Positions 33,452 through 42,329 of a stretch of DNA of 42,329 nucleotides are shown piece by piece. Position numbers and translations under genes: made by a program. The stretch lies in assembly GCA_036375165.1 (NCBI GenBank), contig DASUSI010000111.1, positions 1 through 42,329 of the forward strand. Reading direction: 5' to 3'. The stretch is from WHSM01 sp036375165 (GTDB lineage Bacteria > Actinomycetota > Actinomycetes > Mycobacteriales > Micromonosporaceae). The notes beneath the pieces are model-generated. The model saw only the letters and a list, made by a program, of their open reading frames with translations, searched no databases and was not told the DNA's origin. Positions within the stretch are counted from its first letter, which is position 1, and each line of letters starts with the position of its first letter.

Positions 33452-33888
33452 GGTGGCCTCGACGGCGTTGGTGGCTCGGCTGGCCGGCCAGGCGCGGGCG
33501 CAGGGGTGCAGCTGCTGGGCCACGGTGGGGTACTGCAGAAGTTGACCAAGCGGTTCCTGGATGCTGCGCTGGAGGCGGAGATACCGGGGTCATGGACGGC
33601 ATGACAGTGGCAGAGCCGGCCCCTGGATCCGGGCTACCCGGTGATCTTCGTCGACTGCAGCCATGTCAAGATCTGCGACGGGCAGATCGCCAACCGGACG
33701 ATCTACATCGCCGTGGCGGTCACGGTGGACAGCGGCCGGGACGTCCTCGGGTTGTGGGCCGGCGGCGAGGGTGCCAAGTTCTGGCTGCGCGTGCTGACTG
33801 AGATCCGGGGTGCGGCGAGGTATGCATGGCGGTCTGCGACGGGCTCAAGGACCCGCCCGACGCCATTGGTGAGGTCTGGACCCACGCG
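33452..33888 (+). mobile_element. Relic of an IS256-family (mutator-type) transposase
   Basis: Pieces of an IS256-type transposase are readable in changing frames. First comes STALVARLAGQARAQG, then after a frameshift VLQKLTKRFLDAALEAE. Next, about 90 residues are missing. Then WQSRPLDPGYPVIFVDCSHV, DGQIANRTIYIAVAVTVDSG and DVLGLWAGGEGAKFWLRVLTEIR follow from 33608, and after another frameshift MAVCDGLKDPPDAIGEVW to about 33885. These match the conserved order of mutator-type transposases, including the first catalytic Asp in the VIFVDCSHVK segment. The gene is dead: internal deletion, at least two frameshifts and no C-terminus. Its left end may lie near 33362, where a TGTCGTAAAAACG stretch resembles an IS end, but I cannot pair it with a right end. 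Confidence 0.8.
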
Positions 33889-34255
33889 ACGGCCTCCGGC
33901 AGGACCCCGAGAGAGACCGACCCGACAGACTCGTTGACGTTGAGGTACCGCACGGCATCCAGGTCCTGCGCTCGCGGGTCCATCGTGGTCAGTTGGGCCG
34001 CGGGCTCATGGTTCTCCTCGCGGCAGCCGTCGTTGACACGGTCCGGGCTGACCTTGAGCGCGACCCGATAGAGCTGGACCCTGGGCCGGGATGCGCTGCA
34101 GCATGTTCTCGATCGCCGCCTCGTAGGTCCCGACGTGCACGCCTTGTTGAGTCCTGGTAGATGAGACGCTCGATGCGGTGGGCCGGCATATGAAAGTGGC
34201 GGGCATTCTCGGTGAGTTCAGCTCGGCGCGCGTCGGCATCCGCCGCCGTCATCAC
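33880..34255 (-). pseudogene. Frameshifted, truncated hypothetical gene
   Basis: On the minus strand three successive frames read like one protein: from ATG 34252, RAELTENARHFHMPAHRIER and LIYQDST; then VHVGTYEAAIENMLQRIPAQ; then QLYRVALKVSPDRVNDG, LDAVRYLNVNESVGSVSLG and LPEAVAWVQT. Third-position GC stays high through each segment, as in coding DNA. Two frameshifts are needed, at about 34145 and 34080. The 3-prime end runs into the IS256 relic near 33885, which probably truncated it. I do not recognise the family. Confidence 0.45.
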
Positions 34256-34279
34256 CGGCCAGTCGGGTGACGTGCCGGT

Positions 34280-34298
34280 GTGGTACCACGTCGTGGTA
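34280..34298. promoter_or_regulatory. Operator-like palindromes upstream of the reductase gene
   Basis: GTGGTACCAC (34280-34289) is a perfect palindrome and overlaps TACCACG-T-CGTGGTA (34284-34298), a perfect inverted repeat with a one-base centre. Together they form three alternating GTGGTA half-sites. Such spacing is typical of operators for dimeric regulators. It lies 130 bases before the chosen start of the RibD_C reductase gene. No regulator gene is in the window. Confidence 0.4.
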
Positions 34299-34427
34299 TT
34301 GATCCGCGCGTTGTCGAGGGCCGGGTCGTCCTTGATGTTCCCCGGGTTTCTCGGAGCCGTGATGTTCCCTTACCGTGGTTCCGGATGGCCAATGGAAGAT
34401 ATTGGGCGCGAGGGCCCGACTGACCGC

Positions 34428-35189
34428 ATGCTCACCAATGTGAACTCATCCGAAGTTCGGCGGGCATGGCCCGACCCCCGCCCCAGCCCACTCGACGACG
34501 CCGGGTTGCTTGCTGCATATGCCTTCCCGGCAAGCAAGGCGCTGCGGGTCAACTTTGCGACCAGCATTGACGGCGCTGTCACGATCGCCGGGTACTCGGC
34601 CGGGCTGGGCGGTCCCGGCGACAAGCGGGTCTTCGACCTGCTCCGCACCATCTGCGACGCGCTGATGGTGGGCGCCGGGACGTTGCGCCACGAGGGGTAC
34701 GGGCCGATGCGGCTCGATGAACGACACCGTGACTTACGACGCCAGCAGGGCCGCCAGATCGATCCGACCCTGGTTGTCGTGTCACACCGTCTCGCCCTCG
34801 ACTCCGGGCACCCGATGTTCACCGAAGCACCGGTGCGTCCGATCATCCTGACAAACGGCCACTCGCCGAGCGAGCGCCGCAAGGCACTATCGGCCGTTGC
34901 TGATGTGCTGGTCTGCGGCGATGCCGAGGTAGACCTTCGGGCAGCCGTGACCGCGTTGGCGGAAAGGGGATACCCACAGCTGCTGAACGAAGGTGGCCCA
35001 CACCTGCTTGGCGCGCTGACAGCAGCGGACCTCGTGGACGAGATGTGCCTGACAGTCTCACCGAAACTCGCTGGCCCCGGCTCGGGTCGGATAACTGCCG
35101 GCCCGGCGAGCCCAACACGTCGCTTGACGCTGACGCAGATACTCACGGCCGGAGACGAACTACTGTTGCGTTACGCTCGACGAACCTAG
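34428..35189 (+). CDS. Pyrimidine reductase family protein (RibD C-terminal domain)
   Basis: A 253-residue stand-alone RibD_C domain, the NADPH-dependent reductase fold shared with dihydrofolate reductase. Family segments: VNFATSIDGAVTI, GGPGDKRVFDLLRTICDALM, VGAGTLRHEGYGP, LLNEGGPHLLGAL and DEMCLTVSPKLAG. In riboflavin synthesis the domain reduces the ribosyl-amino-uracil intermediate, and mycobacterial homologues can replace dihydrofolate reductase in part. I chose ATG 34428 because similarity begins soon after; ATG 34392 is possible. It faces a dihydropteroate synthase-like gene 50 bases away, so a folate-related role is conceivable. It is separated from the NRPS operon by the IS relic. 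Confidence 0.85.
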   Translation: MLTNVNSSEVRRAWPDPRPSPLDDAGLLAAYAFPASKALRVNFATSIDGAVTIAGYSAGLGGPGDKRVFDLLRTICDALMVGAGTLRHEGYGPMRLDERHRDLRRQQGRQIDPTLVVVSHRLALDSGHPMFTEAPVRPIILTNGHSPSERRKALSAVADVLVCGDAEVDLRAAVTALAERGYPQLLNEGGPHLLGALTAADLVDEMCLTVSPKLAGPGSGRITAGPASPTRRLTLTQILTAGDELLLRYARRT

Positions 35190-35239
35190 CTGGCCCGTAC
35201 CGGCTGGCGCTGCGTCCGTCAGAGCTGCACTGAGGCCGA

Positions 35240-36154
35240 TCAGGTCATATTGTGCTCGGCAACCACTGGCGGCCGCCAACCGAGGATGGCCTCCGTCATC
35301 CTGGTAGCCGCAACCCCTGCACCTACGTCGTGGACACGTACAATCCGGGCACCCTGAAGGATGCACACGACAAGTGCCGCGATGGTCCCCTCAAGTCGTT
35401 GGCCCCGCGGAAGATCAAGCGTCTCACCGATGAAATCCTTATTGGACACCGCCACCAACGTCGGAAATCCCAACCGCGCGACCTCGCTGAGCCGGCGCGT
35501 CAACTCCAGCGAGTGAAATGTGTTCTTGTTCAAGTCGTGACCGGGATCAATCACGAGCCGACCGGTCGGGACCCCACGGCTAAGCGCAAGCTCAACGCGA
35601 TTTGCAAGGAACGCCGCCACCTCGGCGGCAACGTCGCCGTAGGACGGCCGACTCACCGGCGTACGAGGCGGTGACGCGAGGCTGTGAGTGATCACCAGAG
35701 TCGCGTCGGTGTCGGCCACCACATCTGCCACGCCCGGATCGCGCAACCCAGACGTATCGTTGATCACATTCGCGCCGACGCGGATTGCCTGACGTGCCAC
35801 CTCGGCGCGGTAGGTGTCTACCGAGATCACCACATTCGAACTCCGACGGGCAGCCTGCACCACCGGAATCACCCGGTCAAGCTCCTCGGCCTCGGTCACC
35901 TCCCGCCCGCTCACGCCGAACGGCACACCGCCGATGTCAACCCAGTCCGCACCGTCCGCTACAGCGGCCTGGACCGCCTCAACGGCCGCTTCCAGGGCGA
36001 AGGTCCGGCCCTGATCGTGGAAGGAATCAGGTGTCCGATTCACGATCGCCATCACCGCGACCTGCCGGGAGAAGTCGAAAGCTCGGGCACCGATCGTCCG
36101 CTCGGGACTGATCAGGTCCGGGAGAAAGCAGCCCGACGGGCTGACGCCATCCAC
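35240..36154 (-). CDS. Dihydropteroate synthase-like protein (FolP family)
   Basis: A 304-residue TIM-barrel protein of the dihydropteroate synthase family, which joins p-aminobenzoate to a pterin diphosphate in folate synthesis. Motifs: MAIVNRTPDSFHDQG, WVDIGGVPFGVSG, VVISVDTYRAEVA, NVINDTSGLRD, VIDPGHDLNKNTFHSLEL and VAVSNKDFIGETL. Some loops depart from housekeeping FolP: MGIVNVTPDSFSDGG is altered, and the Asn-Thr-Asp pattern is partly kept. Actinobacteria often carry such a second copy whose activity is uncertain. The start is GTG 36154, with GGAAGGAAGAGG eight bases upstream. It converges on the RibD_C gene. It may be a paralogue of unknown role, or a resistant target copy. Confidence 0.85.
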   Translation of the reverse strand: MDGVSPSGCFLPDLISPERTIGARAFDFSRQVAVMAIVNRTPDSFHDQGRTFALEAAVEAVQAAVADGADWVDIGGVPFGVSGREVTEAEELDRVIPVVQAARRSSNVVISVDTYRAEVARQAIRVGANVINDTSGLRDPGVADVVADTDATLVITHSLASPPRTPVSRPSYGDVAAEVAAFLANRVELALSRGVPTGRLVIDPGHDLNKNTFHSLELTRRLSEVARLGFPTLVAVSNKDFIGETLDLPRGQRLEGTIAALVVCILQGARIVRVHDVGAGVAATRMTEAILGWRPPVVAEHNMT

Positions 36155-36311
36155 CGCCGAACCTCTTCCTTCCGTTAGCTCTCTATGACCGTCGGCAGCG
36201 AAGCGTACTAGCCTCGATGATTCGCGCCTGACGCCGGCTCGTCCGGCCCGACCCCCAGCCCGGCCAGCGTCTTGCGTCCCCCTACCACCCGTCCCGACTG
36301 GTGACATCCTG

Positions 36312-37376
36312 CTACGGCAGTTGTGCCGTGTGATCGGCCGTGCGTCGCGGCTGGGGATCGCGTAGTGAGGTTGGGGAGAGGAACGGCTGGAGTGGGCCGT
36401 CGTCGACGATCTCCGGCAACCGCCGGGCCATTCCGGCGAGGAGGTCGGCGACCTGGACTCGCGGATCGTCCCGGGAGTCGACCATCACCAGCCCGGCCAG
36501 GGGTGAGATCCCGGCCGGCGACGAGCCAGTCTCATCGGCATCGTCCGGCGCCGAGGAGCCGGCGCCGTCGGCCAGTACCTGCTGGAGGCGGCTCAACCGG
36601 CCAGCCGTGAGGGCGCTCTGCTCGTCGTGGGTCACCAGCACCTGTCGCTTTCCGCCGCCGCTCCAGAACAACACGGTCTCGGCCAGCGCCGGCAGCATCG
36701 GCTCCAGCGGTGGCGGGATCGACCAATCGTCGGCGATCAGCCTGGTCAGCACAGCCTGCACCCGGGTGCGGCTGAGCCCGTCGAGGACATCCTTGGCCTG
36801 TGCACCGAGCCGGTCTCGTAACAGCACATCCCGCGCCTGAAAGAACCGTTCCAAGGCCAGGGGAACCGGCCGACGTCGCCGTTTGATCCGAACCAACTCG
36901 ACAAAGGCGGCGAGGAAGACGCGCCAGTTGCAACCAGCCAAGTGCCTGGCCCGGTACAGGGTGAGGGCGGCCGGACGGTGATCCTGGGTCAGGCGGGTAC
37001 CGGCCGCGTACGACGGCTCGGCCAGCAGCAGGTCGACGATTCGGGTGATGAGAAAGTACTCCTTGTCGACCAGATGGACGTGCGCCCGGCCGCGCAGTGC
37101 CGCCAGGAACCACCCCAGGGCCTCGCCCACTGCCGGGTTGCGGAGGAACTGCCCGGACTTGAACTCGTTCGGCGAGAATCGGAACTCGGACCGCAGCGCC
37201 GTGATCAGCTTGACCGCCTCGTCGATGCACAGGTCGACACTCGCGTGCGTGATCAGCGGACTGGCCGGATCGAGCAGATTGGTCCCGGAGAAACCGGACT
37301 CGTCACACGCGATCTCCACAATGGCGCCGGCCCCGATATCCACCGGTGGCAGCCCGCCCTGAAGCGGCGACCTCAT
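36312..37376 (-). CDS. DUF3800-like hypothetical protein
   Basis: A 354-residue protein opening with a VEIACDESGFSG segment, the acidic Asp-Glu-Ser-Gly signature of DUF3800 proteins, which have an RNase H-like look. Later segments include FSPNEFKSGQFLR, HVHLVDKEYFLITRIVDLLL and a C-terminal DSRDDPRVQVADLLAGMARR with conserved-looking Asp residues, as in the family. DUF3800 proteins are often found near mobile or defence genes; the function is not established. The start is ATG 37376, with AAGGA eight bases upstream. It stands alone among relics. Confidence 0.65.
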   Translation of the reverse strand: MRSPLQGGLPPVDIGAGAIVEIACDESGFSGTNLLDPASPLITHASVDLCIDEAVKLITALRSEFRFSPNEFKSGQFLRNPAVGEALGWFLAALRGRAHVHLVDKEYFLITRIVDLLLAEPSYAAGTRLTQDHRPAALTLYRARHLAGCNWRVFLAAFVELVRIKRRRRPVPLALERFFQARDVLLRDRLGAQAKDVLDGLSRTRVQAVLTRLIADDWSIPPPLEPMLPALAETVLFWSGGGKRQVLVTHDEQSALTAGRLSRLQQVLADGAGSSAPDDADETGSSPAGISPLAGLVMVDSRDDPRVQVADLLAGMARRLPEIVDDGPLQPFLSPTSLRDPQPRRTADHTAQLP

Positions 37377-37450
37377 ACGCGATTCCTTAGCATGCCCCGG
37401 CGTCAGGTGTCCATCGAAGGGCGCCGTCGCGGTGGCCCGTACGGCGGTCG

Positions 37451-37640
37451 TCATCGCGTCGAGCAACCGGCGGCCAACTCCTCGAACAGCAGCTCGCCCT
37501 CGATGAGTACGACGGTGAGGACGAAGCCGCACGCGGTGGCCACGACCTGGGCGCCGAGCACGTTGTGGTCGGACTCGTACGGCGCGAATTCGAGCGCGAC
37601 GAAGTCGGCGTCGCAGAGACGCAACGGCGGGCGTGTCTGC
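37451..37640 (-). pseudogene. Truncated ORF of unknown family
   Basis: A minus-strand frame from about 37640 to a stop at 37451 reads LRLCDADFVALEFAPYESD, then VLGAQVVATACGFVLTVVL and ends AAGCSTR. It looks more like a folded protein than the other frames, but it has no start codon of its own before running into the condensation-domain relic. It is probably the C-terminal stump of a lost gene. Family unknown; it could be a chance frame. Confidence 0.3.
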
Positions 37641-37668
37641 GGGCACCGGCCCGCCGCGAGCACTACAT

Positions 37669-38100
<432 letters not shown>

Positions 38101-38569
38101 CACACGTTCTTCGCGCTGCCGACCCAGGAGGCGCAACGCCGGTTCATGGTGAACGCCGCGCACAACTGTCGGGACACGGCCGGCGTACCTGACATGCGTC
38201 GTTTCCACGACGACCAGGTGGTGCAGGCGGAAGGCGTTGCCGATGGCCGCACGTCACTGAGGTGATCTCAGTGCTTCATGGTCGACCGGGCTGCGTATTC
38301 CAAGGGGTCAAGCTCACCTTGTACAGGACGACGGCCGCAGCGTAGCGCCCCCAGCGACCTGCCCCGCTCCCTTTGACTTACACCGCAGCAGGCAACGGAC
38401 GAACGCGTACTGCGGAGCCGCCCAACAAGGCTGCAGGGCCGTTGGATGCCGGTTGAGAATAAATTGTCGCTACCGCGGCAACGAGAACACCATCCGAAGC
38501 CAGGTTCTCGCAGTAACGGTTAACGTCCACGAAGGACCGATAGCATCAACGTTTCCGCTGCTCACACGG
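38101..38569. other. Gene-poor stretch between the C-domain relic and tRNA-Pro
   Basis: A plus-strand frame (RRFMVNAAHNCRDTAG and onward, stop at 38265) continues from the relic but has no resemblance I can name. From 38266 to 38569 I see no convincing gene, promoter or repeat. The base composition drops locally (AATAAATTGTCG near 38460), as expected for a non-coding or insertion-prone spacer upstream of the core region. Confidence 0.4.
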
Positions 38570-38643
<74 letters not shown>

Positions 38644-38761
38644 TGTGCCGTCACTGGACCCAGCGACGGTGGCCTTCAGCCTAGCGCAACGGTTTCTCGC
38701 GTCCCACGTCGGATGGTGTCGAGTGTTGTCGTGGTGATTCCGATCATTGCACCAAAATCAT

Positions 38762-38775
38762 CCTAGGATACTAGG
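38762..38775. terminator. Small inverted repeat after the oxidoreductase gene
   Basis: CCTAG-GATA-CTAGG forms a perfect five-pair stem with a four-base loop, 43 bases after the oxidoreductase stop on the minus strand and followed there by ATTTT. It may be a weak terminator of the cmk-der-oxidoreductase unit; the stem is too short to be sure. Confidence 0.3.
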
Positions 38776-38818
38776 TGAAAAATGGCGCCGCCTTCGGCTC
38801 CCTCCACTACCGCCGGCA

Positions 38819-40363
38819 TCAATCGTGGACCGGGCGTACCTCAAGCGGGCGTATCGCGGGGCCGTTCAGCACCGAACCCCGCACGCTGTACCGGGAACCG
38901 TGACACGGGCAGTCCCAGGTCCGTTCCGCGTTGTTGAAGCCCACGATGCACCCCTGGTGGGTACATGTCGCCGAGACGGCCCGCAAGGAGCCGGAGTCGT
39001 CCCGGTACACGCCGCAGAGGTCCCCGTCCACGTCGATGACGGCCCCTTGACCGGGTGCGAGGTCGGACACCTGGCCCACACCCGGGGTACCGAGCCGGTC
39101 GGTCACGAAGTGGCGGGCCACCGCCGCGCCCGAACTCGCCAGTTTCGGAACCTCGACCAGCGGGTGCAACCGGTGCGGGTCGTACAGGTCGACCCACGGC
39201 GGAACCGGCTGGTCGGTGATCAGGCTGCTCAGCAGGCGTCCGGCCATCACCCCGTTGCTCATCCCCCACGCGCCGAACCCGGTAGCCACCCAGACCCGTC
39301 CCTCGCCACCGGGGAAACGGCCGACATACGGCACGGAGTCTGTGGTGGTGTAGTCCTGCGCGGCCCAGCGGTAGTCGATCGACTCCACGTCGAAGTGCTC
39401 GCGGATCCACTGCTCCAGCACCGAGAAGTGATCCGCGACGTCCACGGTGCCGGGGCGGAAGCTTTCCCCGGTGGTGATCAACAGTCGTCTCCCGTCGCGG
39501 TACGGTGCGGTTCGCACCGACCGGGTGCCCTCCTCGGGGGTGAGGTACATGCCGTCCGGGTCCTGCTCCGCGCGGATCGCCGCCGCCACCACCAGTTCAC
39601 GCCGTGGCGTGAGCCGGGTGAACAGCGATATCCGGTCGTACACCGGCCAACCCGTCGCGATCACCACGTGGTCGGCCACCAGCCTCGCCCCCGACGCGGT
39701 GCTGAGCAGGCACGGCCTGCCCTCCTCGAGATCCGTCATCCGGGTGTGCTGGTAGATCCGACCACCGCGGCGCACCAGGTCGGCGGCGAGGCCGAGCAGG
39801 TACTTACGGGGATGGAACTGCGCCTGGTCGCGCAGCCGGACCGCGGACGCGATCCGGTACGGCAGCGGTGTGTCGGTGACCAGCTCGGCGTCGAGTCCAG
39901 CCGCCCGCGCGGCCTCGACCTCGCCGCGTACCGTGTCCAGCTGGTCCACCGACAGCGTGTAGCTGTACGCGGCACGCCGCTCCAGGTCGCAGTCGATGCG
40001 CAACTCCGACGCCGTGTCGATGACATGGTCGACGGCGTCCTGTTGGGACCGGGCGTACCAGGCGGATGCCTCGTCGCCCAACGTGGATCGGAGCTGACCG
40101 TAGCGCATCCCGTGCAATGCCGTGAGCTTCGCCGTGGTGTGACCGGTGTTGGCCGCCAGGATGTCCCGTGCCTCCACCAGGGCGACCCGTACCCCGAGGC
40201 GAGCCAGCTCCCAGGCGGTGCACACACCGGCGATACCACCGCCGACCACCGCCACATCGGCTTCGTCGTCCGCCACGAGCGCCGGGTGGTGGGGCTGGTC
40301 CGTGGACGCCATCCAGTACGACTCGATCGAACGCGACCCGGTTGGACCTGATTCGGCGACCAT
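38819..40363 (-). CDS. FAD-dependent oxidoreductase with C-terminal Rieske domain
   Basis: A 514-residue protein. Residues about 35-380 are a DAO-type FAD domain with the dinucleotide motif VAVVGGGIAGVCTAWELARL and a later VWVATGFGAWGMSNG. The C-terminal 75 residues are a Rieske [2Fe-2S] domain with both ligand pairs, CTHQGC and CPCHGSRY. This two-domain layout is common in actinobacteria, where it is annotated as a glycine/D-amino acid oxidase-like Rieske protein; the substrate is not known. It begins 39 bases after the der stop on the same strand, so it is probably cotranscribed with cmk and der. It is not linked to the NRPS operon. The start ATG 40363 gives about 35 residues before the FAD motif. 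Confidence 0.88.
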   Translation of the reverse strand: MVAESGPTGSRSIESYWMASTDQPHHPALVADDEADVAVVGGGIAGVCTAWELARLGVRVALVEARDILAANTGHTTAKLTALHGMRYGQLRSTLGDEASAWYARSQQDAVDHVIDTASELRIDCDLERRAAYSYTLSVDQLDTVRGEVEAARAAGLDAELVTDTPLPYRIASAVRLRDQAQFHPRKYLLGLAADLVRRGGRIYQHTRMTDLEEGRPCLLSTASGARLVADHVVIATGWPVYDRISLFTRLTPRRELVVAAAIRAEQDPDGMYLTPEEGTRSVRTAPYRDGRRLLITTGESFRPGTVDVADHFSVLEQWIREHFDVESIDYRWAAQDYTTTDSVPYVGRFPGGEGRVWVATGFGAWGMSNGVMAGRLLSSLITDQPVPPWVDLYDPHRLHPLVEVPKLASSGAAVARHFVTDRLGTPGVGQVSDLAPGQGAVIDVDGDLCGVYRDDSGSLRAVSATCTHQGCIVGFNNAERTWDCPCHGSRYSVRGSVLNGPAIRPLEVRPVHD

Positions 40364-40402
40364 GTGGCGGGTGATACCCGGCCGGACGGCTCCTGAAGCC
40401 GT

Positions 40403-41791
40403 CTACCCGCGGCCGTCCCGGCGTTTGCGGGTACGTACCGTCACGGCGATCGGGCTTCCGGTGAAGCCGAACTCCTCCCGCAGCCGCCGCTCCACGAACC
40501 GCACGTAGCCGGCGTCGAGCGGGCCGGTGGTGAACAGCACGAACCGGGGCGGGCGGATCCCCGCCTGAGTGGCGAACAGGATCCGGGGCGCCCGTCCGCC
40601 CCGCACCGGATGCGGTGTGGCAGCGGCGAGCGCGGACAACCACTGGTTCAGCCGGCCGGTGGAGACCCTTTGCTCCCAACCGGCCAGCGCGGTGCGCAAC
40701 GCCGGAGCCAGCTTGGCGACCGAGCGCCCGGTACGGGCCGAAACGTTGACCCGGAGCGCCCACGGCACCCGGCGCAGTTCACGGTCGACTTCCCGTTCCA
40801 ACCGCAACCGGCGGTCCTCGTCGACCAGGTCCCACTTGTTGAACGCGAGTACCAGCGCCCGGCCCGACTCGATCACCATCGTGATGATCCGTTGGTCCTG
40901 TTCGGAGATCGGTTCGCCAGCGTCCAACAGCACCACCGCCACCTCCGCCGCGTCGATCGCCGCGTTGGTGCGCAGGCTCGCGTAGTACTCGGTGCCACTG
41001 GCCTGACCGACCCGCTTGCGCAAGCCCGCGGTGTCCACAAACCGCCACACTTCGCCGTCGATCTCCACCATGCTGTCGACCGGGTCCACCGTCGTGCCGG
41101 CAACCTCGTCAACCACCGCCCGCTGTTCCTTGGCAAGCTGGTTGAGCAGGCTCGACTTGCCCACGTTCGGGCGTCCCACCAACGCCACCCGACGGGGTCC
41201 CCCGGGCGGCGGAGGCTGCGGGGCGTGTTCGGGCAACAGTTCCAGCACCGCGTCCAGCAGGTCACCGGATCCCCGGCCGTGCAGCGCGGAGACCGGATAC
41301 GGCTGGCCCAGGCCGAGCGACCACAGCGCCGCCGCGTCAGGTTCCTGCGTGCCACTGTCGACCTTGTTGGCGACCAGCAGCACCCGCCTTCCGCCGCGTT
41401 GCAGCACCCGGGCGGCCGCCTCGTCGGTGTCGGTAGCCCCCACAACCCCATCGACCACCAACAGCACAACATCGGCGGTCTCCATGGCGGCGGCGGCCTG
41501 GGCCGCGATCGCGGCCGCCCGGCCCCGGGCGTCCGGGTCCCAGCCACCGGTGTCGACCACGGTGAACTGCCGACCGTTCCAGTTCGCGTCGTACGCCACC
41601 CGGTCCCGGGTCACCCCGGGTACGTCCTCCACCACCGCCTGGCGGCGTCCGATGATCCGGTTCACCAGCGTCGACTTGCCGACGTTGGGCCGGCCGACCA
41701 CCGCCACGACCGGCAACGGGGCGACCTCGCCGTCCGGCGGACTCACCGCCAGATCTGTCTCGAAGTCCACCCACTGCCCGTGGTCGATCAT
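40403..41791 (-). CDS. der: Ribosome biogenesis GTPase Der (EngA)
   Basis: A 462-residue tandem GTPase that helps assemble the large ribosomal subunit. Two complete G domains are seen: GRPNVGKSTLVNRI with DTGGWD and NKVDS, then GRPNVGKSSLLNQL with DTAGLRKR and NKWDLVD. A KH-like C-terminal domain follows, ending in RTRKRRDGRG. Length and order are standard. Its ATG overlaps the cmk stop (ATGA), the usual cmk-der arrangement of actinobacteria, which marks this part as core chromosome. Confidence 0.97.
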   Translation of the reverse strand: MIDHGQWVDFETDLAVSPPDGEVAPLPVVAVVGRPNVGKSTLVNRIIGRRQAVVEDVPGVTRDRVAYDANWNGRQFTVVDTGGWDPDARGRAAAIAAQAAAAMETADVVLLVVDGVVGATDTDEAAARVLQRGGRRVLLVANKVDSGTQEPDAAALWSLGLGQPYPVSALHGRGSGDLLDAVLELLPEHAPQPPPPGGPRRVALVGRPNVGKSSLLNQLAKEQRAVVDEVAGTTVDPVDSMVEIDGEVWRFVDTAGLRKRVGQASGTEYYASLRTNAAIDAAEVAVVLLDAGEPISEQDQRIITMVIESGRALVLAFNKWDLVDEDRRLRLEREVDRELRRVPWALRVNVSARTGRSVAKLAPALRTALAGWEQRVSTGRLNQWLSALAAATPHPVRGGRAPRILFATQAGIRPPRFVLFTTGPLDAGYVRFVERRLREEFGFTGSPIAVTVRTRKRRDGRG

Positions 41792-42329
41792 CGACGCCGC
41801 TCCAGCAACAGGTTCCGCAACCGCGCCACCACGTCGTCGATGCCGAGCTCGGTGCTGTCCAGCACCACCGCGTCCTCGGCGAGACGTAACGGGCTGGTGA
41901 TCCGGGTGGAGTCCAACCGGTCCCGGCGCGCCAGGTCCGCCGCGGTCGCCGCGGTGTCCGAGGCGTCCTGGGTGCTGCGACGGCGGGCGCGTTCGTGGTC
42001 GGAGGCGGTGAGGAAGACCTTCAGCTCCGCGTCTGGAGCCACCACCGTCCCGATGTCACGGCCCTCCACCACGATGCCAGTGGCCCGACGGGCGTCGCCG
42101 ATGATCGCGCGTTGCTGGGCCACCATGACGCCGCGCACCGCCGGCATCGCGGCCACCGCAGAGACCGCACCGGTCACCTCGGGCCCCCGGATCTGGCCGT
42201 CCACCACCACCCCGTTGACGGAAACACTGGGCGCGGCGGGGTCGGCTGTGACGGTGAGCCGGGTGTCGGTGAGCACTTTGGCCACCGCCTCGGGGTCCTG
42301 GGGATCGGCGCCCGCCTGCAGCACAGCCC
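41788..42329 (-). CDS. cmk: Cytidylate kinase, C-terminal part (runs off the window)
   Basis: About 180 C-terminal residues of CMP/dCMP kinase, which phosphorylates CMP with ATP. The family segments GVMVAQQRAII, GIVVEGRDIGTVVAPDA and LKVFLTASDHERARRR are present, with a final LRNLLLERRR. The N-terminal P-loop part lies beyond the right edge, so the gene is incomplete here only because of the window. It overlaps der by four bases. Confidence 0.93.
   Translation of the reverse strand, partial: AVLQAGADPQDPEAVAKVLTDTRLTVTADPAAPSVSVNGVVVDGQIRGPEVTGAVSAVAAMPAVRGVMVAQQRAIIGDARRATGIVVEGRDIGTVVAPDAELKVFLTASDHERARRRSTQDASDTAATAADLARRDRLDSTRITSPLRLAEDAVVLDSTELGIDDVVARLRNLLLERRR

Overview
The window is GC-rich DNA from an actinomycete. 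The gene content (cmk-der pair, DUF664/DinB protein, tRNA-Pro) and high third-position GC fit Micromonosporaceae best, but the genus is an inference. About 32 kb is one secondary-metabolite operon on the minus strand. It runs from a promoter near 33.25 kb down to about 0.8 kb. The right-hand part is a scarred border with relics of mobile elements and pathways, then ordinary core genes (tRNA-Pro, FAD/Rieske oxidoreductase, der, cmk).

In order of transcription the operon holds: a 55-residue acidic peptide; a JmjC/cupin-8 hydroxylase; an EctB/PvdH-type diaminobutyrate aminotransferase; a DUF885 metallopeptidase-like protein; a SUMF1 (FGE-like) protein without the FGE cysteines; a one-polypeptide fusion of an SbnA-like PLP synthase and a cytochrome P450; NRPS1 (FAAL-ACP-C-A-T-C); NRPS2 (A-T-C); a free carrier; NRPS3 (TubC-type docking-C-A-T-C-T-C); a membrane-anchored Ntn acylase; a type II thioesterase; a valine-pyruvate-type aminotransferase; then a free carrier, free A and free C domain. 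It ends in a decayed carrier gene and a scrap of another A domain. Most junctions overlap by 1 to 17 bases, so translation is probably coupled.

Inferred logic: the FAAL loads a fatty acid that primes the chain. Two A domains with almost identical acidic pocket codes probably load a diamino acid, likely 2,4-diaminobutyrate from the EctB-like enzyme. A third A domain (NRPS3) has unknown specificity. The free A domain has a valine-like code, sits beside the valine-pyruvate-type aminotransferase, and probably charges carriers in trans, including the A-less C-T module of NRPS3. The acylase would later remove the fatty acyl group. The set (acyl-loading NRPS, Dab aminotransferase, SUMF1-like protein, Ntn acylase) resembles pyoverdine maturation (PvdL/PvdH/PvdO/PvdQ), but there is no sign of a siderophore. 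The PLP synthase-P450 fusion and hydroxylase point to an unusual amino acid. No thioesterase or reductase release domain, epimerase, transporter, regulator or MbtH gene is visible.

Upstream of the promoter lie an IS256-type transposase relic, a frameshifted hypothetical gene, a RibD_C pyrimidine reductase facing a dihydropteroate synthase-like gene, a DUF3800-like gene, and a relic of a condensation domain on the plus strand. These mark a rearranged insertion zone next to tRNA-Pro(GGG).
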